The notes: generated by a model not told the origin, from the letters alone. 64,000 nt of DNA from Streptomyces dengpaensis (GCF_002946835.1 NZ_CP026652.1:1302001-1366000), one strand, 5' to 3'; positions 17,825-27,531 are shown, numbered from the stretch's first letter. Translations and numbers: made by a program.

Positions 17825-18706
17825 ATGGATCTGCGCCAGCTCCGCTACTTCGTCGCCGTCGCGGAAGACCGCCATTTCAGACGTGCGGCCCAGCGTCTCC
17901 ACATGGCACAGCCGCCGCTCTCCCAATCGATCCGGCAGTTGGAGGGTGAACTCGGCATCACCCTCTTCCACCGCACCACACGCCGGGTCGACCTCACCGA
18001 CGCCGGCCGCGCCTACCTCGACCGGGTACGGGCGATCCTCGCCGAGGTCGACGAGGCCGCCCACCACGCCCGCCGGGTCGCCGCCGGTGCGGTCGGACAC
18101 CTCACCCTCGGCTGCGTCGGCTCGGCGACGTACAGCCTGCTGCCGACCCTGTCGCGTCACCTCGCCACCGAGCTGCCGGGCATCGACTTCTCCTTCCGCG
18201 GGGAGATGCTCGCCCCGGATCAGGTGGAGGCGCTGCGCGGCGGCGCGATCGACGTGGCCCTGCTGCGCCCGCCCGCGGCCGACCTGTCCCTCACCGTCCA
18301 CACCCTGCGCCGCGACCGCCTCGTGGTGGCACTCCCGTCCGACCATCCACTCGCCGCGAAGCCCCGGGTGCGCGCCACCGACCTCGCCGGCCTCGACCTG
18401 ATCATGCACTCCGCGGACCGCCACTCGGTGATGCACGATGTCGTGCTCGGCGTCCTGCGAGACGTCGGCGTGGAGCCGCACATCCGACACGAGGTCGGGG
18501 AGACCTCGACACTCATCACGCTCGTCTCCGGCGGCCTCGGAGTCGCGGTCGTCCCCGAGCCGGTGACCGCACTCGCACTCGACGGCGTCGTCTACCGCCC
18601 CCTGATCCGCCCGGCCGCGTCGATCGAACTGGCCGTAGCCCACCGCACCGACCGCAACGAACCCCACCTGGCCCGGACGATCGAGGTCATTCGCCGACTT
18701 TTCTGA
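17825..18706 (+). CDS. LysR-family transcriptional regulator (BenM/CatM/PcaQ-like)
   Basis: 293 residues. An N-terminal LysR helix-turn-helix (MDLRQLRYFVAVAEDRHF, then RLHMAQPPLSQSIRQLE) is followed by the two-lobed inducer domain from about residue 90. RQLRYFVAVAE..HFxRAAxRLxxAQPPLSxxIRxLE is the pattern of the aromatic-degradation subgroup. Divergent from pcaF with palindromic operators between, it probably activates pcaFIJ with a muconate- or oxoadipate-type inducer. The start is weakly supported by a GAG-rich stretch only. Confidence 0.9.
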   Translation: MDLRQLRYFVAVAEDRHFRRAAQRLHMAQPPLSQSIRQLEGELGITLFHRTTRRVDLTDAGRAYLDRVRAILAEVDEAAHHARRVAAGAVGHLTLGCVGSATYSLLPTLSRHLATELPGIDFSFRGEMLAPDQVEALRGGAIDVALLRPPAADLSLTVHTLRRDRLVVALPSDHPLAAKPRVRATDLAGLDLIMHSADRHSVMHDVVLGVLRDVGVEPHIRHEVGETSTLITLVSGGLGVAVVPEPVTALALDGVVYRPLIRPAASIELAVAHRTDRNEPHLARTIEVIRRLF

Positions 18707-18909
18707 GGGGGCTGCGGGCTTCCGTCCTCGCCCAACACTGCGGGTGCCGATAAATCATCCAGCCTGGTCAGGCGGCATGTTGGTACTCGTGCAGGGTTCC
18801 GCCAAGTCGGTCTCGTCGGCGGACCTCCAGGTGTCTGATCTTCCCTGGTGCGTTGATCGTGTGCGGGAGTGGTCGGAGCGGAGGGGCTTGGCCCGGTCCA
18901 CGACGCATA

Positions 18910-19170
18910 GGACAACGTCAACCGGGCACTCGGGATCGTCGACATCGTCGGGAACGTCGCGATGTTCGTCCCCGTGGGATGGCTGCTGCGCGTGGTGCTG
19001 CCGCAGGCGGGGGCGGTGGTCACGGGCGGGTGCGGGCCTGTCGCTGCTCATCGGGCTCGGCCAGTTGCTGTTGAGCCGCGCCGCCGACGTCAACGACGTC
19101 ATGCTCACCTCGTGCGGGTGGGCCTTGGGCGCCGGCTTACCCGGCTTCGTACGCGGGCCTCGTAGCCGGG
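18910..19170 (+). pseudogene. VanZ-like membrane protein remnant, frameshifted
   Basis: One frame (from 18910) reads GNVAMFVPVGWLLRVVLPQ, the N-terminal VanZ pattern (N-x-x-x-F-x-P-x-G). Near 19022 the similarity moves to another frame, which reads LIGLGQLLLSRAADVNDVML and then SCGWALGAG, the VanZ C-terminal pattern (E/Q-L, D-x-x-D, N/S-x-x-G). A stop lies just before the start region. The rest of 18707-19333 has no convincing gene. The function is therefore lost; VanZ proteins relate to glycopeptide resistance or the cell envelope. Confidence 0.6.
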
Positions 19171-19333
19171 CCCTAAAGCCCGGCTTTCGACGCGCAGAAA
19201 CCCGGCCCTCGCCTGGTGGGTGACCGGCAGTGGAAGGGTCGGTGAACTGGGTCATCTCTAGTTGCCGGGTGTGGAGCGAGCACTGCAGGGTTGGGGCCGA
19301 CCGCCGTTCCCCTCACCACGGAAGTGCTCGACT

Positions 19334-20464
19334 GTGCGTCTGCTGACGTTTCTCGTCGCCCTTGTTGCCGTTCTCTTCGTCGCCCCTCCGGCGCAGGCAC
19401 ACGTCCGTGAGACCTCGGTCGTGGTCGACCTGCACGGCCAGGGCGACGGCGTCGCGGCTGTCGTCGACGTGGAGTACGACGTCCTCGCCCGGCTGCTGAG
19501 CCTCGACGGTGCCCTGAGCCCGGACGCGGCCGGCGCGGACGGCACGGCCGCCGAGGTGCCGACCGGGGTGCGGCGCAGTTCGCTGGACGCGCACGCGAGC
19601 GACGTGGAGGCGTACGTCGGCGAGCGGCTGCGGCTGAGCCGCGGCTCGATCGGGTGCACCGCTGCGGACGGTGCCCGCGTCGAACTCGCCGACTCCGGCG
19701 CGGCGCGGGTCGCGCTCGCCTACGACTGCCCGGCGTCCGGGGCGCTCACCGTCCGCAGTGACATCTTCCGCCCCTCCGACGGCGTCATCGACGGCACCAC
19801 CACGAAGGTGGTCTACGACATCGATGGCAGCCGCGGTTCGACGCTGCTCGACACCGCCCGCACCAGCGTCACGGTGGGGCACACCGATCTGCTCGGTGAG
19901 ATCCCGCGGTTCGTCAAGCTCGGGGCAGAGCACCTGTACTTCGGGCTCGACCATGTGCTGTTCCTGCTGGCGCTGCTGCTGGGCGCGAAGCGGCTGCGCG
20001 ACGTCGTCGGGGTCGTCACGGCCTTCACGGTCGCGCACTCGGTGACCCTGGTGCCGGCCGCGATCGGCTGGGTCAGCGTGCCCGGGTGGATCGTCGAGCC
20101 GCTCATCGCGCTGTCGATCGCGTTCGTCGCGCTCGACAACCTGCTCTCGACGAGGACGAGGCACCGGCTGCCCGTGGTCTTCGGCTTCGGGCTGCTGCAC
20201 GGGCTGGGCTTCGCGGGCGCGCTCAGCATCGACGGGCCGCTGTCGGTTTCGATGCTGGCCAACCTGGTCGCCTTCAACGTCGGCATCGAACTCGCCCAGT
20301 TGACGATTATCGCGCTCGCCTTCCCGGCGCTGCTGTTCCTGCGCAGGGCCGCGACCACGCCGGTCGCCGCTCGCGCCCTCACGCTCGGCACCGTCGCGGC
20401 GACCGTCGTCGTCGCAGGTGCCGGTCTGGTCTGGTTCGTCGAACGTTCCCCGCTCCTGACCTGA
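19334..20464 (+). CDS. HupE/UreJ-like membrane protein with signal peptide
   Basis: 376 residues from GTG 19334 (GGAAG 10 bases upstream); this start gives a clean signal peptide (VRLLTFLVALVAVLFVAPPAQA). An extracytoplasmic domain of about 175 residues follows, then about six membrane helices beginning with EHLYFGLDHVLFLLALLLGA, the HupE/UreJ_2 signature with its conserved histidines (also AHSVTL and LLHGLGFAGAL). HupE/UreJ proteins are linked to nickel uptake, but this subfamily has an extra outer domain and no hydrogenase or urease genes nearby, so transport of nickel is not supported. It is 31 bp before the metallophosphoesterase gene, likely one operon. Confidence 0.82.
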   Translation: MRLLTFLVALVAVLFVAPPAQAHVRETSVVVDLHGQGDGVAAVVDVEYDVLARLLSLDGALSPDAAGADGTAAEVPTGVRRSSLDAHASDVEAYVGERLRLSRGSIGCTAADGARVELADSGAARVALAYDCPASGALTVRSDIFRPSDGVIDGTTTKVVYDIDGSRGSTLLDTARTSVTVGHTDLLGEIPRFVKLGAEHLYFGLDHVLFLLALLLGAKRLRDVVGVVTAFTVAHSVTLVPAAIGWVSVPGWIVEPLIALSIAFVALDNLLSTRTRHRLPVVFGFGLLHGLGFAGALSIDGPLSVSMLANLVAFNVGIELAQLTIIALAFPALLFLRRAATTPVAARALTLGTVAATVVVAGAGLVWFVERSPLLT

Positions 20465-20495
20465 CACCCACCTCCCCGCACTCTCAAGGATCCCG

Positions 20496-23400
20496 ATGTC
20501 CGTGTTCACCTGGACACGCGCGCACATGCGCGCTGTCCTGTACACCACCATGCTGGGGCTCGCCTCCAGTGTGGTGGCGGGCCCGCTTACGCTGTACGCG
20601 GCGACCGCCATCGACCCGCCGGAGGCCACCGTCAGCGGCGTCGCGTACGTCGACGCCAACGGCGACGGCCAGCGCAGCTCCGACGAGGCCGGCCTGGCCG
20701 GTGTGCGCGTCTCCGACGGCACGGTCACCACCACGACCGCCGCCGACGGCTCCTACTCGCTGACGATCTCCACTGACCGTCGTAAGACGGACATCGTGTG
20801 GGCCGGCCAGCCGCGGGGCTACCGGTTCGGCTTGGACGAGTACAAGGAGCCGAGGTTCTGGGCGAACCTCGGCCAGCTCGCCGACGACGCCACGCCGACC
20901 GCGGACTTCGCGCTCGTCCGTGACGAACTCTCCGACGGCGACACCTTCTCCTGGGCCAACATCGCCGACCCGCACGTCAACGCACAGCTGCCCGATCAGG
21001 TACGCGAGATCAACTCCACGGGCACCGACCTGCGGTTCATCGCGGTCAGCGGCGACCTCACCAACGACGCCAGCCAGGGGCAGTTCGACGCGTACCGTCG
21101 CGGCACCCAGCAGTCGGCCGTCGGTGTCTGGCCGGCCGTCGGCAACCACGAGTACGCGAGCGGGTCGGCGTACGCGGACAGGATCGACAACTATCGCAAG
21201 AACGTCGGTCCGGAGTGGTACTCGTTCAACTACGGCAACCGGCACTTCGTGGTGCTCGAGAACAACGGCTCGGCGCCGTTCGAGGAGGAGCTGAACTGGC
21301 TCAAGGACGACCTCGCCGCGAGCGTTCCGCTCGACGACGACCCGGCCAACGACATCGAGGTCGTCGTCCTCACCCACCAGCCGATGAACGTCCCGTTCGG
21401 CTCGCCGTCGACGTACGACGCCTTCGGTGAGGTGCTCGAGCAGTACAAGGCGCAGCTGATCCTGGTCGGCCACGAGCACTCCAACCACGTCGAGAACAAG
21501 TCGGCGTTCGCCTCGACCGCCAAGCACATCCAGACCGTGTCGAGCTCTTACACGATCGACAACGCGCCCCGCGGCTTCCGCTACATCCACATGGCGGGTC
21601 CGGGCTTCGAGAACCCGTTCCGGATGTACGGCGAGAACGAGCACCTCACCATCGTCAGCCCCGCGCCGGGCTCGAAGGTGCCGGCCGAGAAGTTCCCGGG
21701 CATCCAGATCAACGCCTACGACACCGGCGACGAGGTCGTCTCGGCGAGCTACCGGATCGCCGGCGACAAGAAGTGGAGGCCGCTGCACCGCAGCGGCGAG
21801 TTCACCTGGCAGAGCAACCTGCCCGACAGCCTGCAGACGGTCGGTGAGCACAGCGTCGACGTGAAGGTGGTCGACGCGGCGGGCAAGACCTGGACCAAGT
21901 CGGCGGACTTCGCCCTCACCGACGAGCCGGCGCTCAAGCCGGTCGCCGGCGGTGACTGGGACCAGCACCACGGCAACGAGGGCCACTCCGGTGTCGCGCG
22001 GGAGCAGGAGGCCGGCCGCCGCCTGGCCTGGAGCTTCCGCACCAACGGCACCTTCCTCACCGGGTCGCCGGTCATCCACGACGGCGTCGTCTACGCGGGC
22101 ACCCGCGACGAGAACGGCGACGGCAACAACCGGATCCACGCCGTCCAGCTCAAGAACGGCAAGGAGCTGTGGAACTTCGAGGTGCCGCAGTCGATCCACG
22201 GCAGCCTCGCCTACGGTGACGGCCTGATCTTCGCGCCGACCCTCGGCTCGGAGCTGTACGCCGTGGACGCGAAGACCGGCGAGCTGCGCTGGAAGGCCGA
22301 GCCCGAGGAGGCGCCGGCCCCGAACAACCAGCGCACCTACGGCTACTACTCGCCAGCCGTCTCCGGTCACACCGTGCTCTGGCCCTACCAGACCCGCTTC
22401 GGTATCGGCAGCCAGGGCGTCCTCAAGGCGCTCGACACCCGCACCGGCGAGCAGATCTGGGCCTCCCCGATGTCCGGCGCGACCATGAGTGACGGCACGC
22501 CCGCCGTCATGGACGGCACCGTGTACCTCGGCAACCAGACCGCCGACCGCGTGCTCGCCTACGACCTGGCCACCGGCGTCCGCAAGTGGACCGGAGCCGA
22601 GTCGCTCGGCGGCTGGCAGGACGGCGTGCCGACCGCGGCCGAGGGCAAGGTCTTCATCGGCGCCAACAACGGCATCGCCGCCCGTGACGGCAAGACCGGC
22701 GCGACGCTGTGGACGTACCGGAGCCCGCGTGCCTCGCTCGTCTCGAGCGGCTCGACCCCGAGCGCCGCGGCCGTCAAGGACGGCGTCGTCTACATGGGCT
22801 TCCCGAGTGGCGCCGTCGTCGCCCTCGACGCCCAGACCGGCAACGTCATCTGGGAGCGGATGCTGCCCGGCGACATCTACCACGGTGGCGTGATGTCCAG
22901 CCCGGTGGTGGCCGGTGGCACGCTCTTCGTCGGCGCCAACAACGGCAGGTTCTACGCCCTGGCCACCGACACCGGCCAGATCCTGTGGAACCACGAGACC
23001 GGCACCTGGGTGGGCGCAGGCCCGGCCGTCAGCGGCAACACCGTCGTGACAGGCGCCTGGGACGGCAACCTCTACGCCTACGTGCCGGGCGGTGAGTCCG
23101 CGCAGCGCTGGGCGACCGTGACCGGTACGGTCACCGACCCGGAGACGGGCGATCCGATCGCCGGCGCGAAGGTCACCGCCGTCGCCTCCGGTCAGGACAC
23201 CGCGGTGACCAGCACCGACGCCCAGGGCAAGTACCGCATCGGCCTGCCCGCGTCGACCTGGACCGTCACGGCGGCCAAGCGCGGCCTGATCGTCGACGAC
23301 CGCTCGGAGGTCCGCGTCACGGTCGGCACCACCGGCAACGAGACGGCCGACCTGAAGCTGATCAAGGTGACCCACCCGGTCGCCGGCAAGTCGACGTACG

Positions 23401-25196
23401 CGCCGGACTACGGCAACGGCAGCACGCGCACCGACGTCGTCACGGGCAGGGAGTACTACTACCTGGCCAACGACAAGGTCCGGGCGTCCGTGACGCCGTA
23501 CACCGGCGGCAACAACGGCGTCGGCGGTCTGGGCCAGGGCGAGCTGTCGGACGTCATGCTCAACGACGCCAACGGCGCCGAGACCCTCGACTGGGGCGAG
23601 ATGCTGCTGCGTCCGAGCCTCACGCCGCCCGACTCGTGGGACCGGCCGGGCGACCAGATCGACCTGCCCGACCTCGCGGTCGACGGCGCGGCCGTGGTCG
23701 GCAACGGTCAGTACCGGGGGAACGGGGCCATCAAGGCGCAAGTCCGCTACGAGACCCTGCCCGACGCTCCGGTCGTGAAGATGACGGTCAAGCTGACCAA
23801 CACCGGCACCACGGGCTACCAGGGCTACTTCAACTACATGATCGACCCCGACAGCTCGGTCGACAACGGCCGGATCCCCGGGTTCAGCGGCACCAACCCG
23901 GGTCTGAAGACCTCGGGCTGGACCGGGAACTACGTCTACGTCGGTGCTGACACGGCCACCACGAACGGCCAGGCCGCCCACGGTCTCGCCTGGGCACAGG
24001 ACAGGCCGGCCGCGGTCGGTGCGTACGGCTACATCGAGGGTCTCTACTACGACGCCACGATGGAGCCCGGTGCCACCAAGCAGTTCAGCTTCTACCACCT
24101 GACCGACTACGCGACCGCCGGTGGCGACCCCACCCGCAACATCGCGAAGTGGGCCGACGAGATCGACCTGCACGACGAGGCCGTCCCGGACGCCGCTCGC
24201 GCGGCCGGCACGATCACCGCGGACGGCGCCGCCGTCTCCGGTGCCCGGGTCGCCCTCGAGCAGGACGGCAAGGTGGTCGCGACCACGAGCACCGACGCCC
24301 GGGGCAAGTACCTCGTCAAGGCCCCGACCGGTCAGTACGACGTCCGGGTGTCCAAGCTGGGCTACCGGACGGCCGCCGACAAGGTCACCGTGCCGGTGGC
24401 GGGCAGCGGCGTCGCCGACGTCGCGCTGAGCCCGGTCAAGGTCGAGGCGAGCTACGGCAAGCAGATCGGCTCGGGTCTGGTCGAGGCAGGCCACGGCGAC
24501 GTCATGCTCGAGAACGACAAGCTCTCGATGGCGATCGCCGATGCCTTCAACGACTCGCAGCTCTCCGGCAGCACTCGCGGCAAGCCGGTCGACATCGCCG
24601 TCCGCGGCATGGCCGACCAGTTCGACTGGATCAACCTGCCCTACGTCTCGGCGACTCAGCCGACCGGCGGTAACGCGTGGGATGTCCGTACGGTGGGGGC
24701 GACCGACGTCAAGATCGTCCAGGCGACCGGCGACAAGGGCGTCGTCCGGGTATCCGGGCCAGTCAATGGCTTCACGGGTCTGACGGCGACGACGACGTAC
24801 ACGCTGAAGCCGGGCGACAACTTCGCCACGGTCTCGACGGAGCTGAGCAACTCCGGCTCGGCTCCCCTCAGCGTGTGGACCGGTGACGCGATGGACCACG
24901 ACTCGGCCGGCCAGGCCAGTGTCATCCCGGGCACCGGCATCGTCGCGCCGGGTGCGACGGCGGCGTACACCCCGACCAAGCCGTACATCGGTATGACCGG
25001 GACCGACCCGCAGGTGTTCGGTCTCGTCTACGGCACGCCGGCCAGCGCCTTCGACGTCTACGCCGCGGGCAACTGGGTGATGAGCCGATTCAACGTCGAC
25101 GTGCCGGCGGGCGGTTCCTACACCCTCACCCGCAAGCTCGTCGTCACCCCGGGCACCGACGCGGTGGGCATCCTCGACGAGGTCCCCGCTCCGTAA
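20496..25196 (+). CDS. large secreted metallophosphoesterase with PQQ-type beta-propeller and carboxypeptidase-regulatory domains
   Basis: 1566 residues. A signal-anchor or signal peptide comes first (about 10-36), then a SdrD/Cna-B-like domain (GVAYVDANGDGQRSSDEAGL, 48-67), a calcineurin-type phosphoesterase domain (about 145-380; DPH, SGDLTND, GNHEY, THQ, GHEHSNH give the metal ligands), and a PQQ/WD40-like propeller (about 490-860; repeated blades with VYxG and LYAxD). A carboxypeptidase-regulatory domain (GTVTDPETGDPIAGAKV, about 872), another near 1245 and beta-rich stretches complete it. Exported, so it probably acts on phosphoesters outside the cell. AAGGA precedes the ATG. A strong terminator follows. 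No paralogue is in the window. Confidence 0.88.
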   Translation: MSVFTWTRAHMRAVLYTTMLGLASSVVAGPLTLYAATAIDPPEATVSGVAYVDANGDGQRSSDEAGLAGVRVSDGTVTTTTAADGSYSLTISTDRRKTDIVWAGQPRGYRFGLDEYKEPRFWANLGQLADDATPTADFALVRDELSDGDTFSWANIADPHVNAQLPDQVREINSTGTDLRFIAVSGDLTNDASQGQFDAYRRGTQQSAVGVWPAVGNHEYASGSAYADRIDNYRKNVGPEWYSFNYGNRHFVVLENNGSAPFEEELNWLKDDLAASVPLDDDPANDIEVVVLTHQPMNVPFGSPSTYDAFGEVLEQYKAQLILVGHEHSNHVENKSAFASTAKHIQTVSSSYTIDNAPRGFRYIHMAGPGFENPFRMYGENEHLTIVSPAPGSKVPAEKFPGIQINAYDTGDEVVSASYRIAGDKKWRPLHRSGEFTWQSNLPDSLQTVGEHSVDVKVVDAAGKTWTKSADFALTDEPALKPVAGGDWDQHHGNEGHSGVAREQEAGRRLAWSFRTNGTFLTGSPVIHDGVVYAGTRDENGDGNNRIHAVQLKNGKELWNFEVPQSIHGSLAYGDGLIFAPTLGSELYAVDAKTGELRWKAEPEEAPAPNNQRTYGYYSPAVSGHTVLWPYQTRFGIGSQGVLKALDTRTGEQIWASPMSGATMSDGTPAVMDGTVYLGNQTADRVLAYDLATGVRKWTGAESLGGWQDGVPTAAEGKVFIGANNGIAARDGKTGATLWTYRSPRASLVSSGSTPSAAAVKDGVVYMGFPSGAVVALDAQTGNVIWERMLPGDIYHGGVMSSPVVAGGTLFVGANNGRFYALATDTGQILWNHETGTWVGAGPAVSGNTVVTGAWDGNLYAYVPGGESAQRWATVTGTVTDPETGDPIAGAKVTAVASGQDTAVTSTDAQGKYRIGLPASTWTVTAAKRGLIVDDRSEVRVTVGTTGNETADLKLIKVTHPVAGKSTYAPDYGNGSTRTDVVTGREYYYLANDKVRASVTPYTGGNNGVGGLGQGELSDVMLNDANGAETLDWGEMLLRPSLTPPDSWDRPGDQIDLPDLAVDGAAVVGNGQYRGNGAIKAQVRYETLPDAPVVKMTVKLTNTGTTGYQGYFNYMIDPDSSVDNGRIPGFSGTNPGLKTSGWTGNYVYVGADTATTNGQAAHGLAWAQDRPAAVGAYGYIEGLYYDATMEPGATKQFSFYHLTDYATAGGDPTRNIAKWADEIDLHDEAVPDAARAAGTITADGAAVSGARVALEQDGKVVATTSTDARGKYLVKAPTGQYDVRVSKLGYRTAADKVTVPVAGSGVADVALSPVKVEASYGKQIGSGLVEAGHGDVMLENDKLSMAIADAFNDSQLSGSTRGKPVDIAVRGMADQFDWINLPYVSATQPTGGNAWDVRTVGATDVKIVQATGDKGVVRVSGPVNGFTGLTATTTYTLKPGDNFATVSTELSNSGSAPLSVWTGDAMDHDSAGQASVIPGTGIVAPGATAAYTPTKPYIGMTGTDPQVFGLVYGTPASAFDVYAAGNWVMSRFNVDVPAGGSYTLTRKLVVTPGTDAVGILDEVPAP

Positions 25197-25214
25197 CGCA
25201 CACCCACCCCACCA

Positions 25215-25253
25215 CACGGGGCCGGCCCGGACTCCAACCGGGCCGGCCCCGTG
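25215..25253 (+). terminator. strong hairpin terminator
   Basis: A perfect 16-bp stem (CACGGGGCCGGCCCGG and its complement) with a 7-base loop ACTCCAA, 18 bp after the metallophosphoesterase stop. It marks the edge of the accessory region. Confidence 0.85.
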
Positions 25254-25289
25254 CGCCGATCCGCCAGAACAACGCGGCGGGTCGCGTCA

Positions 25290-25450
25290 GGTGGACTGCA
25301 TCACCACGACCTCCGGCATGCCGGAGTCTCCCAGTGGCTCAACTCCGGTGTGCCGGCGCCGGAGGCCGCCGCTCGCGCGGGTCACTCGGTGGACGTCCTA
25401 CTCAAGATCTACGCCAAGTGCATCGACGGCCAGGAGTTCGTGGACGGTCC
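25290..25450 (+). pseudogene. C-terminal stub of a tyrosine site-specific integrase
   Basis: The frame reads HHHDLRHAGVSQWLNSGVPA and then ARAGHSVDVLLKIYAKCIDG. These are the integrase C-terminal catalytic elements: H-x-L-R-H box, the second His (GHS) and the nucleophile Tyr (IYAKC). The N-terminal core-binding domain, the first Arg and a start are missing, since the preceding 18 bp run into a terminator. It is a leftover of a phage-like or AICE integrase and indicates an old integration site. Confidence 0.7.
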
Positions 25451-25999
25451 TCCGTTCTGGGCGCCCGGAGGGCGGGACGACGTGAATGAACTGCCTGGGT
25501 GCATCTCCTTCGACAAAGGCGGGCAGAATGGCAGCCCTGTCTTCCGGGTCTGGAGTGGATTCCTGCTACGGACTCCAGATCCGGTGCTCGTCCTGACGAC
25601 TTCGGACGCCCCCGTTGCGGTCGAGACACTGGTGGGACTCCTGACGAGGGACAGCCCCGAAAGTCGAGGCGGTTCGGGGTCCTCAGGGCATTGACCTCTC
25701 CCGTCCGCCGGCGGTTTTACAGGCGTCTGCTGTTCGCGCGCAAGCACCCCTTCTGACTTGCGACGGGCTGCGCGAGTCGCCCCACATACGGCTAACCCGT
25801 CCACGTCTCGTCCACGCAGGTTTCAGTGATGCCGCAGTCGGGCGCCAACCGCTTCAGCTTCCGACCGGCCGCCAATGCCCACAGTTTTCACTGTTGAATG
25901 AGTAGTCGCTTGACCGAATGGTCACCTGCACCCGCTTCGCTGCGTTAGTGAAGTAGTTGTCGATGGGCTCACCGCCCTCTCTGTCAGCCTCTGGTGAGA
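25451..25999. other. non-coding stretch without recognisable gene
   Basis: Open frames here lack the third-position G/C bias of the neighbours and show no known motif. Some bases may descend from the integrase gene's tail or from a lost element. No clear repeats or hairpins stand out. Confidence 0.5.
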
Positions 26000-26259
26000 C
26001 GCCCCGCTTCGGCGGGTTAGTAATCCGAAGCCCTGACGGGCACACCCCGACGGGGTGAAAATCTGGGTGGGGGCGTCCGGCTGACGTCGTCTGGACTTGG
26101 CGTGTTCCGAGCCCGCGGGTTAGTAGGACGCTGGGATCCCCTTCGACAGGCACTCGGAACTGTTGCCTCGCGCACGTGTATCAGACTCTTCAGCCTGCTG
26201 GGCTCCCGCTGGACGTCCCCGCCGTCAGCGGGAGTTCGGCACGCGGAGGGGGATGAGGC
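26000..26259 (+). ncRNA. candidate bridge RNA / structured leader of the IS110 element
   Basis: The 260 bases before the transposase start code nothing and hold several hairpins: CCCGC-TTCG-GCGGG (about 26006), CACCCC-GAC-GGGGTG (about 26043) and a 9-bp stem (CTCCCGCTG/CAGCGGGAG) near the start. The 11-mer GCGGGTTAGTA occurs twice, at 26012-26022 and 26115-26125. In IS110-group elements the upstream non-coding end is known to encode a bridge RNA whose loops pair with target and donor DNA. Its presence here is inferred from position and structure only; exact ends are not determined. Confidence 0.5.
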
Positions 26260-27531
26260 ATGGAGGTCGTTCACGAGCGGTGCGCCGCCGTCGACATCAG
26301 CAAGGCGGATGCAAAGGTCTGCATCCGGGTGCCGGGCCAGGGTCGTCGCCGGCGCAAGGAGACCCGGACGTTCACCACGATGACCCGCGACCTGCTGGCG
26401 ATGCGGGACTGGCTGCTGTCCGAGGGCATCACCGTGGTAGGCATGGAGGCCACCGGCGACTACTGGAAGCCGATCTTCTACGTCCTGGAGCACGACGTCG
26501 AGTGCTGGCTGCTCAACGCCCGCCACATCAAGGCCGTCCCCGGCCGCAAGACCGATGTCAAGGACGCCGAGTGGCTGTGCGAGCTGGTCGAGCACGGCCT
26601 GGTCCGGCCCAGCTTCGTGCCGCCCGAGCCGATCCGGCAACTGCGTGACCTGACCCGCTACCGCACCGATGTGGTCCAGGAGCGCACCCGCGAGGCCCAG
26701 CGGCTGGAAAAGTTCCTGGAGGACGCGGGGATCAAGCTGTCCGTGGTGGTCTCGGACATGCTGGGCAAGTCTGCCCGGGCGATGCTGGAGGCCCTGATCG
26801 CCGGCGAGCGCGACCCACGGGTGCTGTCCGCACTGGCGCTCGGCCCGATGCGCGGCAAGATACCGGTCCTGACCGAGGCCCTCACCGGCCGGTTCACCGA
26901 CCACCACGCCTTCGTCGTGCGCACCATGCTGGACCGCATCGACGCTGCGAACGCGACTGAGGAGCGGATCAGCACCGAGATCGCCCAGCGGCTGGAACAG
27001 CATGAGGCCCCCGACGGCCGCTCGTTTCGGCAGCTGATCGACCTGCTGGTCACTGTCCCCGGCGTCGGGACCCGAGCCGCCGAGGTGATCCTGGCGGAGA
27101 TCGGCGCGGACATGTCCCGCTTCCCCAGCGCCGGTCACCTGGCCTCGTGGGCGGGGGTCTGCCCCGGCAACAACGAGTCCGGTGGCAGGCGCATGTCCGG
27201 CCGGACCCGCCACGGCGACCGCTACCTCAAAGCAGTCCTCGGCCAGGCAGCCTCCAGCGCGGGCCGGTCCAAAGGCACCTACCTCGCCTCCCGCTTCAAA
27301 CGCATCGCCGCCCGACGGGGCAAGAAGCGGGCGCTGGTCGCCGTCGGGCACTCGATCCTGGTCTCGGCCTGGCACATGCTCACCCACGATGTCGTCTACC
27401 ACGACCTCGGCCCCGACTACTTCCTTGAACGCCTCGGCAGTGACGGCCGCGCCCGCAAGACCCGACGCCTGGTCGGCCAACTCAACGAACTGGGCTACCA
27501 AGTGGTCCTCCAATCAGCAGACACGGCCTGA
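26260..27531 (+). CDS. IS110-family transposase/recombinase
   Basis: 423 residues. An N-terminal DEDD RuvC-like domain comes first (AAVDISKADAKVCIRVPG for the first Asp; GMEATGDYW for the Glu; TDVKDAEWLCEL for the Asp pair). A C-terminal Transposase_20 domain follows (VPGVGTRAAEVILAEIGADM, then SWAGVCPGNNESGG; the catalytic Ser lies in the C-terminal domain). All key motifs are present and the frame is intact, so the element may still be active. The likely ribosome-binding site is GGAGGGGG before ATG 26260. Confidence 0.93.
   Translation: MEVVHERCAAVDISKADAKVCIRVPGQGRRRRKETRTFTTMTRDLLAMRDWLLSEGITVVGMEATGDYWKPIFYVLEHDVECWLLNARHIKAVPGRKTDVKDAEWLCELVEHGLVRPSFVPPEPIRQLRDLTRYRTDVVQERTREAQRLEKFLEDAGIKLSVVVSDMLGKSARAMLEALIAGERDPRVLSALALGPMRGKIPVLTEALTGRFTDHHAFVVRTMLDRIDAANATEERISTEIAQRLEQHEAPDGRSFRQLIDLLVTVPGVGTRAAEVILAEIGADMSRFPSAGHLASWAGVCPGNNESGGRRMSGRTRHGDRYLKAVLGQAASSAGRSKGTYLASRFKRIAARRGKKRALVAVGHSILVSAWHMLTHDVVYHDLGPDYFLERLGSDGRARKTRRLVGQLNELGYQVVLQSADTA

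Noticed and set aside
20484..25217. 1577-residue minus-strand open frame
   Set aside because: Antisense to the secreted phosphoesterase; length comes from codon bias, and it crosses the terminator.
26017..27513. Minus-strand frame across the IS110 transposase
   Set aside because: Shadow of the intact transposase; starts inside the element end and has no family features.
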